The notes: a model not told the origin generated them from the sequence alone. Numbered from the stretch's first letter, positions 1 to 8,792 are shown. The stretch: DNA of 38,120 nt from Methylobacterium sp. E-005 (GCF_022829725.1 NZ_JAKSYG010000151.1:1-38120), one strand, 5' to 3'. Translations and numbers: made by a program.

Positions 1-1
1 C

Positions 2-360
2 AAGGACGACGCGGTGGTGCTCCAGCACCTGACCGAGAACCTGAAGCGGGTGGTTTACGGCCAGCCGAACGCGATCGAGGCCCTGACCTCGGCGATCAAG
101 CTGGCGCGTGCGGGCCTGCCCGACCCGGACAAGCCGATCGGCTCGTACCTGGTCGCGGGTCCGACCGGCGCGGGCAAGACCAACGCCGCCAAGCAGCTCT
201 CCGCCTCCCTCGGTGGCGAGATGCTCCGCGTCGACATGTCTGAGTACATGGTGCGCCACACGGTAAGCCACCGACGCGGCGCCGCCCTCTGCTCTGTGGG
301 CTCCGACCAGGGCTGCCTGCTGGCCGATGGGGGTGCACATCGCGCGCATGCCCGCCAGGC
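2..360 (+). pseudogene. clpA: ClpA fragment (second AAA+ module), decayed
   Basis: The reading frame is open from the window edge. It matches the start of the second AAA+ module of ClpA, the ATP-dependent unfoldase that feeds ClpP: a 'VVYGQPNAIEALTSAIKLAR' segment, then 'KPIGSYLVAGPTGAGKT' (Walker A) and 'LRVDMSEYMVRHTVS'. After that the match decays without losing frame: the usual 'RLIGAPPGYVGFDQGGLL' block appears as 'HRRGAALCSVGSDQGCLL'. The Walker B region, sensor motifs and the rest of the protein are absent. The frame then runs straight into an unrelated carbohydrate-binding tail. The fragment cannot be a working ATPase. The left end is cut by the window, so upstream extent is unknown. 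Confidence 0.8.
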
Positions 361-640
361 CGCCGTGGCCAGCTCGGTGGACGGCAAGCAGGTCGGCGGC
401 GTCCGGACCGCCCACGCCTCCCGCGCGGCCGGGCAGTCGGACGCGATCACGGTGAACGGCGACTGGGCCTCGGGCAGCCACACCGTCGCAGTCAACTTCC
501 TCAACGACGCCTCGGGCGGCACCGCCAGCCTGGATCGCAACCTCTACGTCGACAGCGCCACCTACAACGGGGCGTCCGTCGCCGACGCGCACTTCACCAT
601 GCTGAGCCAGGGCGCGCAGACCTTCACGTTCTTCCATTAG
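361..640 (+). pseudogene. Carbohydrate-binding module tail fused to the ClpA relic
   Basis: This is the same open frame as the ClpA relic. The last ~90 residues read as the C-terminus of a Ca-dependent carbohydrate-binding domain of the xylan-binding/CBM60-like type: 'VDGKQVGGV', then 'ITVNGDWASGSHTVAVNF', 'LNDASGGTASLDRNLYVD' and 'ATYNG'. Such domains usually sit at the end of secreted enzymes or RTX-type proteins. The normally conserved Trp in 'NDAWGGT' is Ser here. The gene's own 5' part is missing, and the ClpA piece occupies its place. The junction is estimated at about 350-375. The stop codon is TAG at 638-640. The CBM assignment comes from remembered family pattern, not a search. Confidence 0.6.
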
Positions 641-1062
641 GGTGACGATCAGGGCAGCGGATGCACGACGAGCCGGGCTCCAAACCTGTCGGCAGCCTCG
701 GTTCAAACGTCTCGGGAGGCAGCGCGTTGAGCCCTTGATGAAGCCCGCGTTGGCGAACCGAACGACCTGAAGGTGGACCGAAGGGCGCTTCTTGCATCGG
801 CAAGACAAGGGAGCGCCTGACCGGTTTCCGGGAGCCGCCACTGCCCCTCCTCCCTCCGCGACGGCGGCATGCGGCTGTCGGGAGGGTGGGGAGATCACAG
901 CTCCACCCGCGACCGTCGGATCAAGCGCCAACCGTCAGGCTTTATGGCTCGCTCACGACGGTTCAGACCGACGGAAAGTCCATCGCAAGCGCAGACGACC
1001 TTGACCTGTCGTGGAGATCCGATGCCCCTGAGGCGGATTTCGCTTCGGAAGGCAGATTGCCC
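641..1062. other. Intergenic, no gene recognised
   Basis: About 420 bases lie between the chimeric relic and the stop of the large minus-strand gene. Short overlapping frames exist in several phases but none resembles a known family or has a convincing ribosome binding site. It probably contains more decayed sequence. Confidence 0.5.
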
Positions 1063-4000
1063 CTACACCGCCTTGTACACGTGGTGAATCGGGAGGCCGC
1101 AGAAATCATCCTCGACGCCGAGCGTCCGCATGGGTTCGGATGGGGTGGCGATCAGCCCTTGCATCAGCAGCCGTAGGAACTCCTGAGGGCCCCGCGTCGG
1201 GATCTCGGCCTGGAGCAGGTCCGGCCCGTAGAGATCGAGCGTGTCGATGACGTACCGCTCAGCGCCCGCATGCAGCTCAGCGAGGACGGCGTGCTCAGCC
1301 GGAGTCCGCGGGTCGGCTTTGAACAGGGGCGCGATCCGTTCGCCCGCGCGCTCGTAGCCCACGACCTGTCCGTGGGGCGCGGTCAGGAACGCCTCGACGG
1401 CGAGGCCGTAGGCGAGAACGGGGAGCGACGACGTCTCGGGATTCTCGGCGCCCGCGCGGAAGCAGCTGAAGGCCGCGCCGCCGGCCTGCTCGACACCCTG
1501 CGCCGCGTCGAAGGTCGTCATGTAGAGGCCGACCAGCGGCTGGCCGAGCGCCACCTGCATCATCTTCTGGATCGTGGCCGAGTAGCCGACGTCGACAACC
1601 GCGTGGAGGCCCTCGGCATCGAGACCCTCCTGCCGGGCATAGGCGCGGAACCGTGTGTTCAGATCCGCCCCGTGGGCCATGATCTCCGGCTCGAGGTCGC
1701 TCATGACGCGCTCGACGACAGGGGCATCGGCAGGGAGCCGCACGTCGCGGCTGTCCAGTCCGAGATGAGCCGGGGCCGTAAAGCTCGCCCGGTTCCAGAG
1801 CAGGGACTGGATACTGCCCACGTAGCGGCCGGCCCCGATCACCAGATCCGGACGGAATGCCGTGCCGAGGGCTGCACCGATCGCCACCTGCCGGGAAACG
1901 TGGAAGTACCGGCCCTCGGGCAGGTGGCGCAGGCCGTAGCGCTCCCGGATCAAGCGGTAGACCTTGACCAGGAAGTCGCCCTCGCGCGCGAGGAAGTACA
2001 GCCGCTCGACCCGGCCCAGGGCCTCGTGCCGGATCAGCCAGGACATGAACAGCAGCATGAGCGGCCCGAACACGACGGAGCCGACCGCGCGGGCCGAGCC
2101 GAGCGACAGATAGGGCGGACCGGCCCGGTCGAGGAACGGGTTCCGGCCGAGCGCCAGCATGGCGTGGCCGACGACGAGATCGGACGCCCAGGTCCGCGCG
2201 AGATTGCCCTCGTCCCGCATGAACCCGCCCTGCGCCAGGATCTTGGCCGGGTGCGCGACGTGCAGGTAGGGGATCCGCCGGTCGCAGGCCGCCTGGATGT
2301 CCGAGTGCTCGTTGTCGCCGACATGCAGCCAACGGGCGCGCGGCACCGCTTCGGTCTCCTCGACGTGGCGCCACAGGTCGCCCCGGTCCTTGCGGGCGCC
2401 GACCGCGTTCGACACGTAGAGCGCCGCAAACAGGTCGGCGACACCGATCGCCTCAAGGATGCGGCGGATGTCGGCCTCCTCGTAGTAGGTATCGGTCATC
2501 AGGACGATGCGCTTGCCGTGGTCGTGCGCCGCCTTGAGGATCGCGATCACCTCCGGGCGCGGAAGCAGGGCACCGAGATCGATCCGCTTCTCCAGCGCGT
2601 GCGCCCGCGCGACGACATCGCCGGGGATCGTCCCGGAGGCGGCGAGTTCCGCGTAGATCTCCGACAGGTTGACGTCGCCCTGATGGTGCTTGCGGGCGCG
2701 GACCCGGTTCTCGGCGGCCCGGCGCTCCGTGAAGAGCGGGATAGGGCGGCCTTCCTCCGTGGCGATGCGGTGCTCGACGAGCTTGAGCACCGCATCTGGC
2801 CGCCGGGCCGGGCGGCTGACGAGGGTGTCGAACAGATCGAACGAGACGAGGTCGGCATCCTGCAGCGCAAGCAGCGCCTGATCCTGCGTGCGGGCGCTGT
2901 ACTGGGGCCAGTTGCGGCTGCTGCTGTCGAAGCGAGCGAGCCCCCGGTCGTAGTCGAAGCTGACTGCGCTGTAGCCCTGCGACCGGCACACGATCGGAAT
3001 CACCCGCTCGATCGCATGGGCGAGGGTGCCGTCGGTCTGGCCGTGCTCCTCGGGAAAATCGTGGGGGGCCAATCCGGCGGTCAGCAGCGGGCGCAGGGCA
3101 TCGACCCGCGCCCAGAACATGCCGCCGACCGGATAGTCGATGTACTCGTCGAACCCGTCATAGGGCAGGCCGAGGCGGGCGAGCAGGCCGTAGCCGGTGC
3201 CGATGTTGGCGAGCCACGTGTGCGCCCAATAGACGATGTGCTTGCTGGTTTCGGGGTAGAAGAGGCCGATCTGGTCGTCCGCTTCCAACAGCGACAGGGC
3301 GATAGCGGCACAGGCCGCGTTAGCGAACAGCGCCCGGTAGATTTCGTCGCGCCAGCGCGTCTGCTCCGCGCCGCTGAACAGCGATTTCTTGGTGTGTACG
3401 TGGAGTACGAGATCGTAGCGCAGGATGTCGGACGCGAACACGGTGACAAGCGGCCCGAAGTTGCGGCCGCGGTTCTCGGCCAGCACGACCCGGCAGCGTC
3501 TGGCGAGCCCGGCGCGATCGGCCGCCGCCTCCAGCGCCTGCTGCTTCGCGGGCTCGTCGGTCGAGACCAGCAGGTCGAAGGACGGGATCGCCCGCACGAG
3601 CTGAGGCAGGAGGTCCTCGAACACGTCAACGTAGTAGGCGTGGATGGCGACGACGACGCGCGCGGACGTGCTGTCGCGCAGGACGATGGGGTGCGTCTCG
3701 ATCTCCCGTGCCTGGGCATCGCGGGTGCAGGCGAGGCGGATGGGCCGCCCCTCCGCGCGCCCGCTCCTCAGGTAATGCAGCAGCGGGTTCGCGCCGGCTT
3801 CGGCCACGTCGGCATTGTTGGCGAGATACCAGCCGCCATCGAACAGGGGCCCGGGATTCATCCCGCGCGCGGCGCCCTCGCGAAGATAGTGCCGCGCCGC
3901 TTGGTTCGGCGGCAGGTCGGGGACGTAGGTCGTCCGGTACCAATCCGCGTCAAACAGCGCGGAGCCTTCGATCGGCGCCAGCGCCGCCGGGTCGACGAAC

Positions 4001-5118
4001 GGACAGATCGGCCGACCCTCCGAGCGCCCGTCATTTAGATAGTGCAGCAGGGGATTCCGGCCCGCAGCGGCGACGTCGGCGTTGTTGGCGAGGTACCACG
4101 GTCCGTCAAACAGTGGGCCGGGGCTCAGACCGTTCGCCGCGCCTTCCTGCAGGTAGTGGCGCGCGGCTTGGTCCGGTGCCACGCCGGGTGCCTGGGTTGC
4201 CCGATACCAGTCCGCATCGAACAGATCCGATGCTGCGATCCGCGCCACCGACGCTGGATCAGCGATAGGGCGTGTCACCCGCCCTTCGGAACGTCCGCTA
4301 TCCAGATAATGCAACAGAGGGTTCAACCCCGCCGCGGCGATGTCGGGGTTGTTCTGGAGGTACCACGGACCGTCGAACAGCCGGCTAGGGCTCAGCCCAC
4401 GCGCAGCACCCTCCTGTAGGTAATGCCGTGCAGCTTGGCCCGGTGCCACGTCGGGCGCTTGGGTGGCATGGTACCATTTCGCATCGAACAACTCGGAGAC
4501 AGTGATCCGCGCCACGGCTTTCGGGTCGACGTAAGGGCAAGCTGGCCGCCCCTCGGCACGCCCGCTGTCTAGGTAGTGCAGCAGCGGATTCAGATCCGCT
4601 GCGGCCACGTCGGGGTTGTTGTCGAGGTACCAGGGCCCGTCGAAGAGCGGCCCGGGGCTCAAACCCCGAGCAGCGCCCTCGCTCAGATAGTGGCGGGCCG
4701 CCTGATCCGGCGTGACGTTAGTGGCCTGCGTCGCCCGGTACCAGTCCGCGTCGAATAGATCGGCGTGCGTGAGGCGGGCCACGGCCTCCGGATCCACGTA
4801 GGGACAGGCTCGCCGCCCTTCTGCGCAGCCGCTAACAAGATAGTGCAGGAGCGGATTCAGACCGGACGCGGCAACGTCGCGGTTGTTGGCGAGATACCAA
4901 GATCCGTCGAACAACGGACTAGGGGTAAGCCCACGCGCGGCCCCCTCTCGCAGATAGTGCCGCGCGGCTTGATCTAGTGCCACGTCAGGGGCTTGGGTCG
5001 ATCGGTACCACGCGGCATCGAAGAGGTTGGACTGCGCGAGTTTTTCCTCGGCCGCACGCCGATGACCATTGCCAAGAATCTTATGCAGCATCCGGCGGAA
5101 CGCGTTGTGTTGAGCCAT
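1063..5118 (-). CDS. WY/HYL-repeat protein with RgpF-like and HAD-like domains
   Basis: A 1351-aa multidomain glycan protein. Residues ~32-476 are five tandem 89-residue repeats, each made of two half-units of the pattern LFDxxWYxxxxPDVxxxxxxxxHYLxxGxxxGxxP. Residues ~485-740 match rhamnan synthesis protein F (RgpF family): 'VVVAIHAYYVDVFEDLLPQL', 'AENRGRNFGPLV', 'LHVHTKKS' and 'YPVGGMFWARVDAL'. From ~752 a HAD-like domain begins with 'VSFDLFDTLVSRP' (motif I), then 'RIVLMTDTYY' (motif II) and 'HVGDNEHSDIQAA' near residue 929. A C-terminal region with 'YFLAREGDFLVKVY' follows. RgpF proteins act in rhamnose-polymer or other O-chain assembly, so a glycosyltransferase/processing role in surface polysaccharide is likely. 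The ATG at 5118 is chosen because the repeats start soon after it. The ribosome binding site is weak. Confidence 0.85.
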   Translation of the reverse strand: MAQHNAFRRMLHKILGNGHRRAAEEKLAQSNLFDAAWYRSTQAPDVALDQAARHYLREGAARGLTPSPLFDGSWYLANNRDVAASGLNPLLHYLVSGCAEGRRACPYVDPEAVARLTHADLFDADWYRATQATNVTPDQAARHYLSEGAARGLSPGPLFDGPWYLDNNPDVAAADLNPLLHYLDSGRAEGRPACPYVDPKAVARITVSELFDAKWYHATQAPDVAPGQAARHYLQEGAARGLSPSRLFDGPWYLQNNPDIAAAGLNPLLHYLDSGRSEGRVTRPIADPASVARIAASDLFDADWYRATQAPGVAPDQAARHYLQEGAANGLSPGPLFDGPWYLANNADVAAAGRNPLLHYLNDGRSEGRPICPFVDPAALAPIEGSALFDADWYRTTYVPDLPPNQAARHYLREGAARGMNPGPLFDGGWYLANNADVAEAGANPLLHYLRSGRAEGRPIRLACTRDAQAREIETHPIVLRDSTSARVVVAIHAYYVDVFEDLLPQLVRAIPSFDLLVSTDEPAKQQALEAAADRAGLARRCRVVLAENRGRNFGPLVTVFASDILRYDLVLHVHTKKSLFSGAEQTRWRDEIYRALFANAACAAIALSLLEADDQIGLFYPETSKHIVYWAHTWLANIGTGYGLLARLGLPYDGFDEYIDYPVGGMFWARVDALRPLLTAGLAPHDFPEEHGQTDGTLAHAIERVIPIVCRSQGYSAVSFDYDRGLARFDSSSRNWPQYSARTQDQALLALQDADLVSFDLFDTLVSRPARRPDAVLKLVEHRIATEEGRPIPLFTERRAAENRVRARKHHQGDVNLSEIYAELAASGTIPGDVVARAHALEKRIDLGALLPRPEVIAILKAAHDHGKRIVLMTDTYYEEADIRRILEAIGVADLFAALYVSNAVGARKDRGDLWRHVEETEAVPRARWLHVGDNEHSDIQAACDRRIPYLHVAHPAKILAQGGFMRDEGNLARTWASDLVVGHAMLALGRNPFLDRAGPPYLSLGSARAVGSVVFGPLMLLFMSWLIRHEALGRVERLYFLAREGDFLVKVYRLIRERYGLRHLPEGRYFHVSRQVAIGAALGTAFRPDLVIGAGRYVGSIQSLLWNRASFTAPAHLGLDSRDVRLPADAPVVERVMSDLEPEIMAHGADLNTRFRAYARQEGLDAEGLHAVVDVGYSATIQKMMQVALGQPLVGLYMTTFDAAQGVEQAGGAAFSCFRAGAENPETSSLPVLAYGLAVEAFLTAPHGQVVGYERAGERIAPLFKADPRTPAEHAVLAELHAGAERYVIDTLDLYGPDLLQAEIPTRGPQEFLRLLMQGLIATPSEPMRTLGVEDDFCGLPIHHVYKAV
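3691..5025 (-). repeat. Five in-frame 267-bp tandem repeats (89 aa each)
   Basis: Five consecutive units of exactly 89 residues code for the N-terminal part of the large glycan protein. Each begins LFDA(D/A/K)WY, has ARHYL(R/S/Q)EGAA in the middle, a second half starting PLFDGxWYLxNN, and ends near 'EGR'. Units 2-4 are the most alike; unit 5 diverges at its end. Such a DNA repeat could expand or contract by recombination. Confidence 0.9.
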
Positions 5119-5769
5119 GTCGAGATTTTCTACGGCACGCGAAGGCTATCCCGTCTCTCGACGGAGCGTTGGCGCGGCTCCTACAGCAAGGGCAGTTACG
5201 CTCGCAAACGTCCGAATTGCGATTGATGCCCTGTCTCAAGGACGCTCACACATGGATTCTGGCGCATCCGGAACGGGGCGCCCAGCCCTTTATCCAGGCA
5301 ACCCGCATGCAGCGCTCCCACCCTGACGACGCTCGGAACCGACCAAGCCGAAGGACAGTCACCTCCTAATCGCCGGGCGACGTCGACGGGCATTACGCCT
5401 GACCCGCGCCTGCCAGAGGAAGCGGTATTCAACGCGATGAGAGTCGCTGACGCCCGATCTGCTGACCGGATGCGGACTCGTCTTGCTGCCGTCTCAGCGC
5501 CCTGCCAGTGTTGAGCCCAGGGGCAAGGGCCGGTCTCGATTGCATGCCGTCCCGGCTTGCGAACGTCACAGCCGTCGAAGCACGCTCATCACCCTCAGCC
5601 TAGGCCAGGGGGACAGTTACCACGCCGTCGTGGCGCCCGCCTAGCGCACGTCTACGACAGCTTATATCTGGACGATCCGACACTCGCCGCCGACAGGGAA
5701 CCGGTTCGACGGCGAGGGCAGAGGATGGACGACTGAGCGCTGCGCCTGCTCGCAACGCGCGCTCAAAGG
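5119..5769. other. Intergenic, no gene recognised
   Basis: This 650-base stretch separates the large repeat protein from the end of the five-gene operon. It should hold the promoter of the repeat gene near its left end, but I see no clear promoter or terminator. The open frames here do not resemble known proteins. Confidence 0.5.
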
Positions 5770-6090
5770 TTAAGCGAGGTACTTGTCGGAAGGAACGGAG
5801 GGCGTCTTCACCACCACGGTGATGGCGTCCGACAGGGCTTCAAAAGCTGTCGCCTCGCCCGGCTCGACCGTGATAATATCGCCGGCCTCCCAGACCCGAT
5901 CGAACATGCGCACGGTGCCCGACACGATGAGCGTCAGCTCAGTTGCGACCTTGTGGAAGTGCTTCTTCTCCGTCGCGCCGGCCGGGTAACGCTTCACCCC
6001 GACCTCGACCTCCGGGCTGCGTGAAGCGCAAGGCGAAAAATCTCCGACGAACCAGCCGCCCGTCATATCCTCAAGACGATGATGTTTCAT
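5770..6090 (-). CDS. Cupin-domain protein
   Basis: A 106-aa single-domain cupin, last gene of a five-gene operon. The first cupin motif is visible at residues 44-58 (H44, H46, E51 and G58). The second is partial: 'GDIITVEPGEATAF' at 70-83 has the Gly-Asp and Pro-Gly, but the final His is missing. Metal binding may therefore be weak or altered. Small cupins in sugar-nucleotide operons act as isomerases, epimerases or ligand-binding proteins, and the sequence does not say which. Its ATG overlaps the stop of the upstream nucleotidyltransferase in an ATGA, so the two are probably translationally coupled. Confidence 0.8.
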   Translation of the reverse strand: MKHHRLEDMTGGWFVGDFSPCASRSPEVEVGVKRYPAGATEKKHFHKVATELTLIVSGTVRMFDRVWEAGDIITVEPGEATAFEALSDAITVVVKTPSVPSDKYLA

Positions 6091-6818
6091 AAAACGGGTC
6101 CGCCCTCGGTCAGATGCTCGTAGTTGCTCAGTTGCCGCGGTGATTTGATCGGCATGTAGGCATCTCTCGAGAGACCAAACGTCCGAATGGCCTTCTGCCG
6201 GAGGATAAGCTCGTTCAGCGCCGGCGCCACATAGAACAGGCCGTTCACGTGCGCGTCTTTCAGCATCATGGTCTGCAGAGCGTCGAAGAAATCGCCCGCC
6301 CGGCGCAACCAGTAGAAGCCAGCATTGGCCTGCCGGCTGATCGGCCGCTTCTCTGCAACCTCGACGACCCGTCCCTCCTCGTCGACGCGCACGAACGAGT
6401 ATCGCGGGTGCAAGGATTCGAAGGTGAGCACGCCACCATCGGCGGCGCTCGATCGAAACTGCTCCACGACCTCGACAAAATCGACGTTGATCTGATCCGT
6501 TGCGTTCAGGATAATCAGCTCTTCATCGACCTTGATGTGATCGATCGCCAGCAGCGCCGTGCAGGCAGCCCCTGCCGTCGGTCTCTTGATCTCGATGATG
6601 TCAGCCTTCGGCGAGATCAGGCGGACAATATCCCGAATGTGGTGCCGAGCGTTATCGACGGCGCGCGTGCAGACGATATAGCGATTCGGGTCTAGAGGCG
6701 CGAAGGCGTTGATCTGCCGCTCCAGCATCAGCTGGCCGTCCACCTCGGACAACCAAATCGGATAGGGATCGTCCTCCGTGCGCGCGCTCTCGCCGGCCGC
6801 TAGGATCAGGATGTTCAT
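6087..6818 (-). CDS. Divergent nucleotidyltransferase (NTP_transferase family)
   Basis: A 243-aa protein of the sugar/phospho-metabolite nucleotidyltransferase fold. It begins 'MNILILAAGESART', the usual N-terminal nucleotide-binding loop. It shares blocks with the first gene of the operon: 'AGAACTALLA', 'YSFVRVDEEGRVVEVAEKRP', and 'VNGLFYVAPALNELI'. The signature Pro-Lys-Pro after the loop is replaced by 'DPYPIWL', so the basic residue that normally contacts phosphate is absent. It may use an unusual substrate or be a non-catalytic partner. An upstream in-frame extension exists, but it overlaps the HAD gene and reads as nonsense. The ATG at 6818 overlaps the HAD stop by four bases, which fixes the start. 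Confidence 0.8.
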   Translation of the reverse strand: MNILILAAGESARTEDDPYPIWLSEVDGQLMLERQINAFAPLDPNRYIVCTRAVDNARHHIRDIVRLISPKADIIEIKRPTAGAACTALLAIDHIKVDEELIILNATDQINVDFVEVVEQFRSSAADGGVLTFESLHPRYSFVRVDEEGRVVEVAEKRPISRQANAGFYWLRRAGDFFDALQTMMLKDAHVNGLFYVAPALNELILRQKAIRTFGLSRDAYMPIKSPRQLSNYEHLTEGGPVL

Positions 6819-7441
6819 GACGCCGCTTCGATCTCCGCGATCCGCCGATCCACGTTCGACAGCGTGACGTCCGCCGGCGTTTGGATGATGAGCAGATGTG
6901 CGCCCGAATGCCGGGCCGCTTTGATGCCGTGCTCGTTGTCTTCGAGGATCAAGGTCTCCTCGGGCGTTACGCCGAGGCGCTGCATGGCAGTTCGATAGAT
7001 CTCCGGATCCGGCTTCGCCCGAGATACGTCCTCGTTGGACAGCATCAGATCCAGGTGTGAGGTGAGGTTGGACCGGTCCATCATCGTCAAGACGGAGTCG
7101 CGAACTGAGTTGGAGGCTACAGCAAGCTTGATGCCGCGTGCCTTGAGCCGGGCGAGCGCAAATTCGTGTGCGAAGGTCGGCCGGCAATGCGTGCTGACGA
7201 TCTCCAGAGTGTAGGATTGCTTCAGCTTGTTGAGGAAGCCATGGAGGCCGCGCGGCAGGTTTTCGGTGGCCGTGAGCAATTCGAGTTTCCGACGGGTCGG
7301 CAGACCATCAAACGTGGTCAGGTGGTCGGCTCGGCTGATCTCCATCCCGAACAGGCGGAGCGCCCGGTTCAAGGCTTCATAATGCCAATCCTTGGCGTCG
7401 ATCAGGACGCCATCCATATCGAATACGATAGCCTTGATCAT
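6815..7441 (-). CDS. HAD-superfamily phosphatase (beta-phosphoglucomutase-like)
   Basis: A 208-aa HAD hydrolase with all four motifs. Motif I is 'VFDMDGVLID' (nucleophile D8, D10), motif II is 'LAVASNS', motif III has the Lys in 'RAKPDPEIY', and motif IV is 'LILEDNEHG'. The size and the cap between motifs I and II fit the family that includes beta-phosphoglucomutase and small sugar-phosphate phosphatases. In this operon it would plausibly dephosphorylate a sugar- or polyol-phosphate, or a nucleotide-linked intermediate. I chose the ATG at 7441 over one 14 codons upstream because it overlaps the previous stop as ATGA, like every other junction here. Confidence 0.88.
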   Translation of the reverse strand: MIKAIVFDMDGVLIDAKDWHYEALNRALRLFGMEISRADHLTTFDGLPTRRKLELLTATENLPRGLHGFLNKLKQSYTLEIVSTHCRPTFAHEFALARLKARGIKLAVASNSVRDSVLTMMDRSNLTSHLDLMLSNEDVSRAKPDPEIYRTAMQRLGVTPEETLILEDNEHGIKAARHSGAHLLIIQTPADVTLSNVDRRIAEIEAAS

Positions 7442-8046
7442 AAGCGGAGCATCTGGCTGGCGCGATCGGGGAAATCGGTACACAGGGTGATGTCGCCTGG
7501 CATAGCCAGCAACCAGCCCCAGACCTTCTGCGGATCGCGCCCGTGCAATTCAGGCGAGACCACGCAGACGGCTTTGCCGGCAGCAAGGTGACTCTCGATC
7601 ACGGACTTCTCGAACCAGTCGCCATGGAAGCCGTCGAGCCACACCCCCGTCGCTGCGTCATACAGGATCGGTTCGGCTTCCACGTCGCTGTGCCGGGTGT
7701 AGAACGGCAGACCGGCGCGCGCGTAACGAATCATTTCCGGAACGGACATGTCGAACGCGAACCAGGGGATGTCGCGACCTTCGAACGCGCGCGCCAGGAG
7801 TGGCGCGAGTCCGTCGGACTTCACGTTCACGGCGAGCGGCAGCCCCGTTCCGGAAAAGAGGTCGAGCAGATCCTCCCAGGGCAGAGCGTCACCGTGGGGA
7901 GGATCGTGCGAGACGACGAGGCGGCCAACCTGATCGCGGACGTCGGTCTCCGTTCCGAAGCTGGCTGCGACCGAGCGCTGAAACGCCAGGGCGGAGTTTT
8001 TCTCGACGGGCTGATGCCACCAGCCGCGATGGCTGATAATTCTCAT
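7438..8046 (-). CDS. Glycerophosphodiester phosphodiesterase-like protein
   Basis: A 202-aa protein of the GDPD/PI-PLC-like TIM-barrel superfamily. The catalytic set is visible: H6-R7-G8 in 'ISHRGWW', E33 and D35 in 'TETDVRD', and H47-D48 in 'VVSHDPP'. It is shorter than typical GDPDs (about 240-250 aa), has no signal peptide and probably works in the cytoplasm. Known relatives split glycerophosphodiesters to sn-glycerol 3-phosphate and an alcohol. Here, between a nucleotidyltransferase and a HAD phosphatase, it may act on a phosphodiester intermediate of a glycan precursor (inference). Start and stop overlap both neighbours by four bases. Confidence 0.82.
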   Translation of the reverse strand: MRIISHRGWWHQPVEKNSALAFQRSVAASFGTETDVRDQVGRLVVSHDPPHGDALPWEDLLDLFSGTGLPLAVNVKSDGLAPLLARAFEGRDIPWFAFDMSVPEMIRYARAGLPFYTRHSDVEAEPILYDAATGVWLDGFHGDWFEKSVIESHLAAGKAVCVVSPELHGRDPQKVWGWLLAMPGDITLCTDFPDRASQMLRL

Positions 8047-8792
8047 GCGGCCGCGCCTCCCCGCGAGATCGGCAGACTCAGGAACAGATCGAGATCGCTC
8101 GGCGTGCCCAGGCCGTACATGCCGTCGGCTTCCCGGCCGATATTCATGAAGCCGATCCGGGCGCCGGCCTCGATCAGCTCCTCGTAGACGGGGGCGACGT
8201 AGAATTCCCCGTTCACGCGCTTCTCGGCCTCGATCATGCGCTTGGCCGCGCGAACGAAGTCGTTGCCGCGCCGGAAATTGTAGATTCCGACGGTAGCCTC
8301 ATCGGAGATCGGCTGCTTCTCGACGACGCGCGTGACCCAGCCGGCCTCGTCCAGGCCGACGAACGACCATTTAGGATCATGAGCTGTCATGGTCATGATC
8401 AGCCCATCCACATGCGCGTCATCAGTCTTGCTTAAATATTCGTCAATCGAGCAGTCAATGAACTGATCGCTGTTCGCAATCATAAGCGGGTTGTCAGAGA
8501 TATACTGCTCGGCCATCAGTACGGTGCAGGCCGCGCCTTCGGTGATTCCGTCGATCTCGACCAGTTCAGCGTTCGGTGCCCAGGTGGTCAGCTGCTCCCG
8601 CAAGCCGTATGCGGCGACGTGTTCACGCTGGCAGATGAAAATGAAGCGGTGCGCGCGCGTCGGCCGAAGATTGTCGATGACCACCTTGATCATAGGTGTG
8701 CCATGGATCGGGATCAGCGGCTTGGGCTGTACGTATCCGATGGACGCGAATCGGCTCCCTCGTCCAGCCATCGGGATGACGATATCAAGCAT
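8043..8792 (-). CDS. Nucleotidyltransferase, first gene of the operon
   Basis: A 249-aa NTP_transferase-family enzyme that joins a sugar- or alcohol-phosphate to a nucleotide. The start 'MLDIVIPMAGRGSRF' carries the nucleotide-binding Gly-rich loop (residues 10-15), and 'QPKPLIPIHGTPMI' holds the Pro-Lys-Pro signature (23-25). 'EGAACTVLMAEQYI' and 'MIANSDQFID' supply the middle motifs, with an Asp equivalent to the metal ligand of the family. It is the intact paralogue of the divergent enzyme two genes downstream. An alternative ATG at 8849 would add 19 residues unlike the family. Neither start has a strong ribosome binding site. Confidence 0.86.
   Translation of the reverse strand: MLDIVIPMAGRGSRFASIGYVQPKPLIPIHGTPMIKVVIDNLRPTRAHRFIFICQREHVAAYGLREQLTTWAPNAELVEIDGITEGAACTVLMAEQYISDNPLMIANSDQFIDCSIDEYLSKTDDAHVDGLIMTMTAHDPKWSFVGLDEAGWVTRVVEKQPISDEATVGIYNFRRGNDFVRAAKRMIEAEKRVNGEFYVAPVYEELIEAGARIGFMNIGREADGMYGLGTPSDLDLFLSLPISRGGAAA

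Noticed and set aside
1270..4038. Plus-strand frame of 922 codons inside the large minus-strand gene
   Set aside because: It mirrors the minus-strand gene in GC-rich DNA, has no domain and is Arg/Glu-rich, as expected for an antisense shadow; the minus frame has clear domains.
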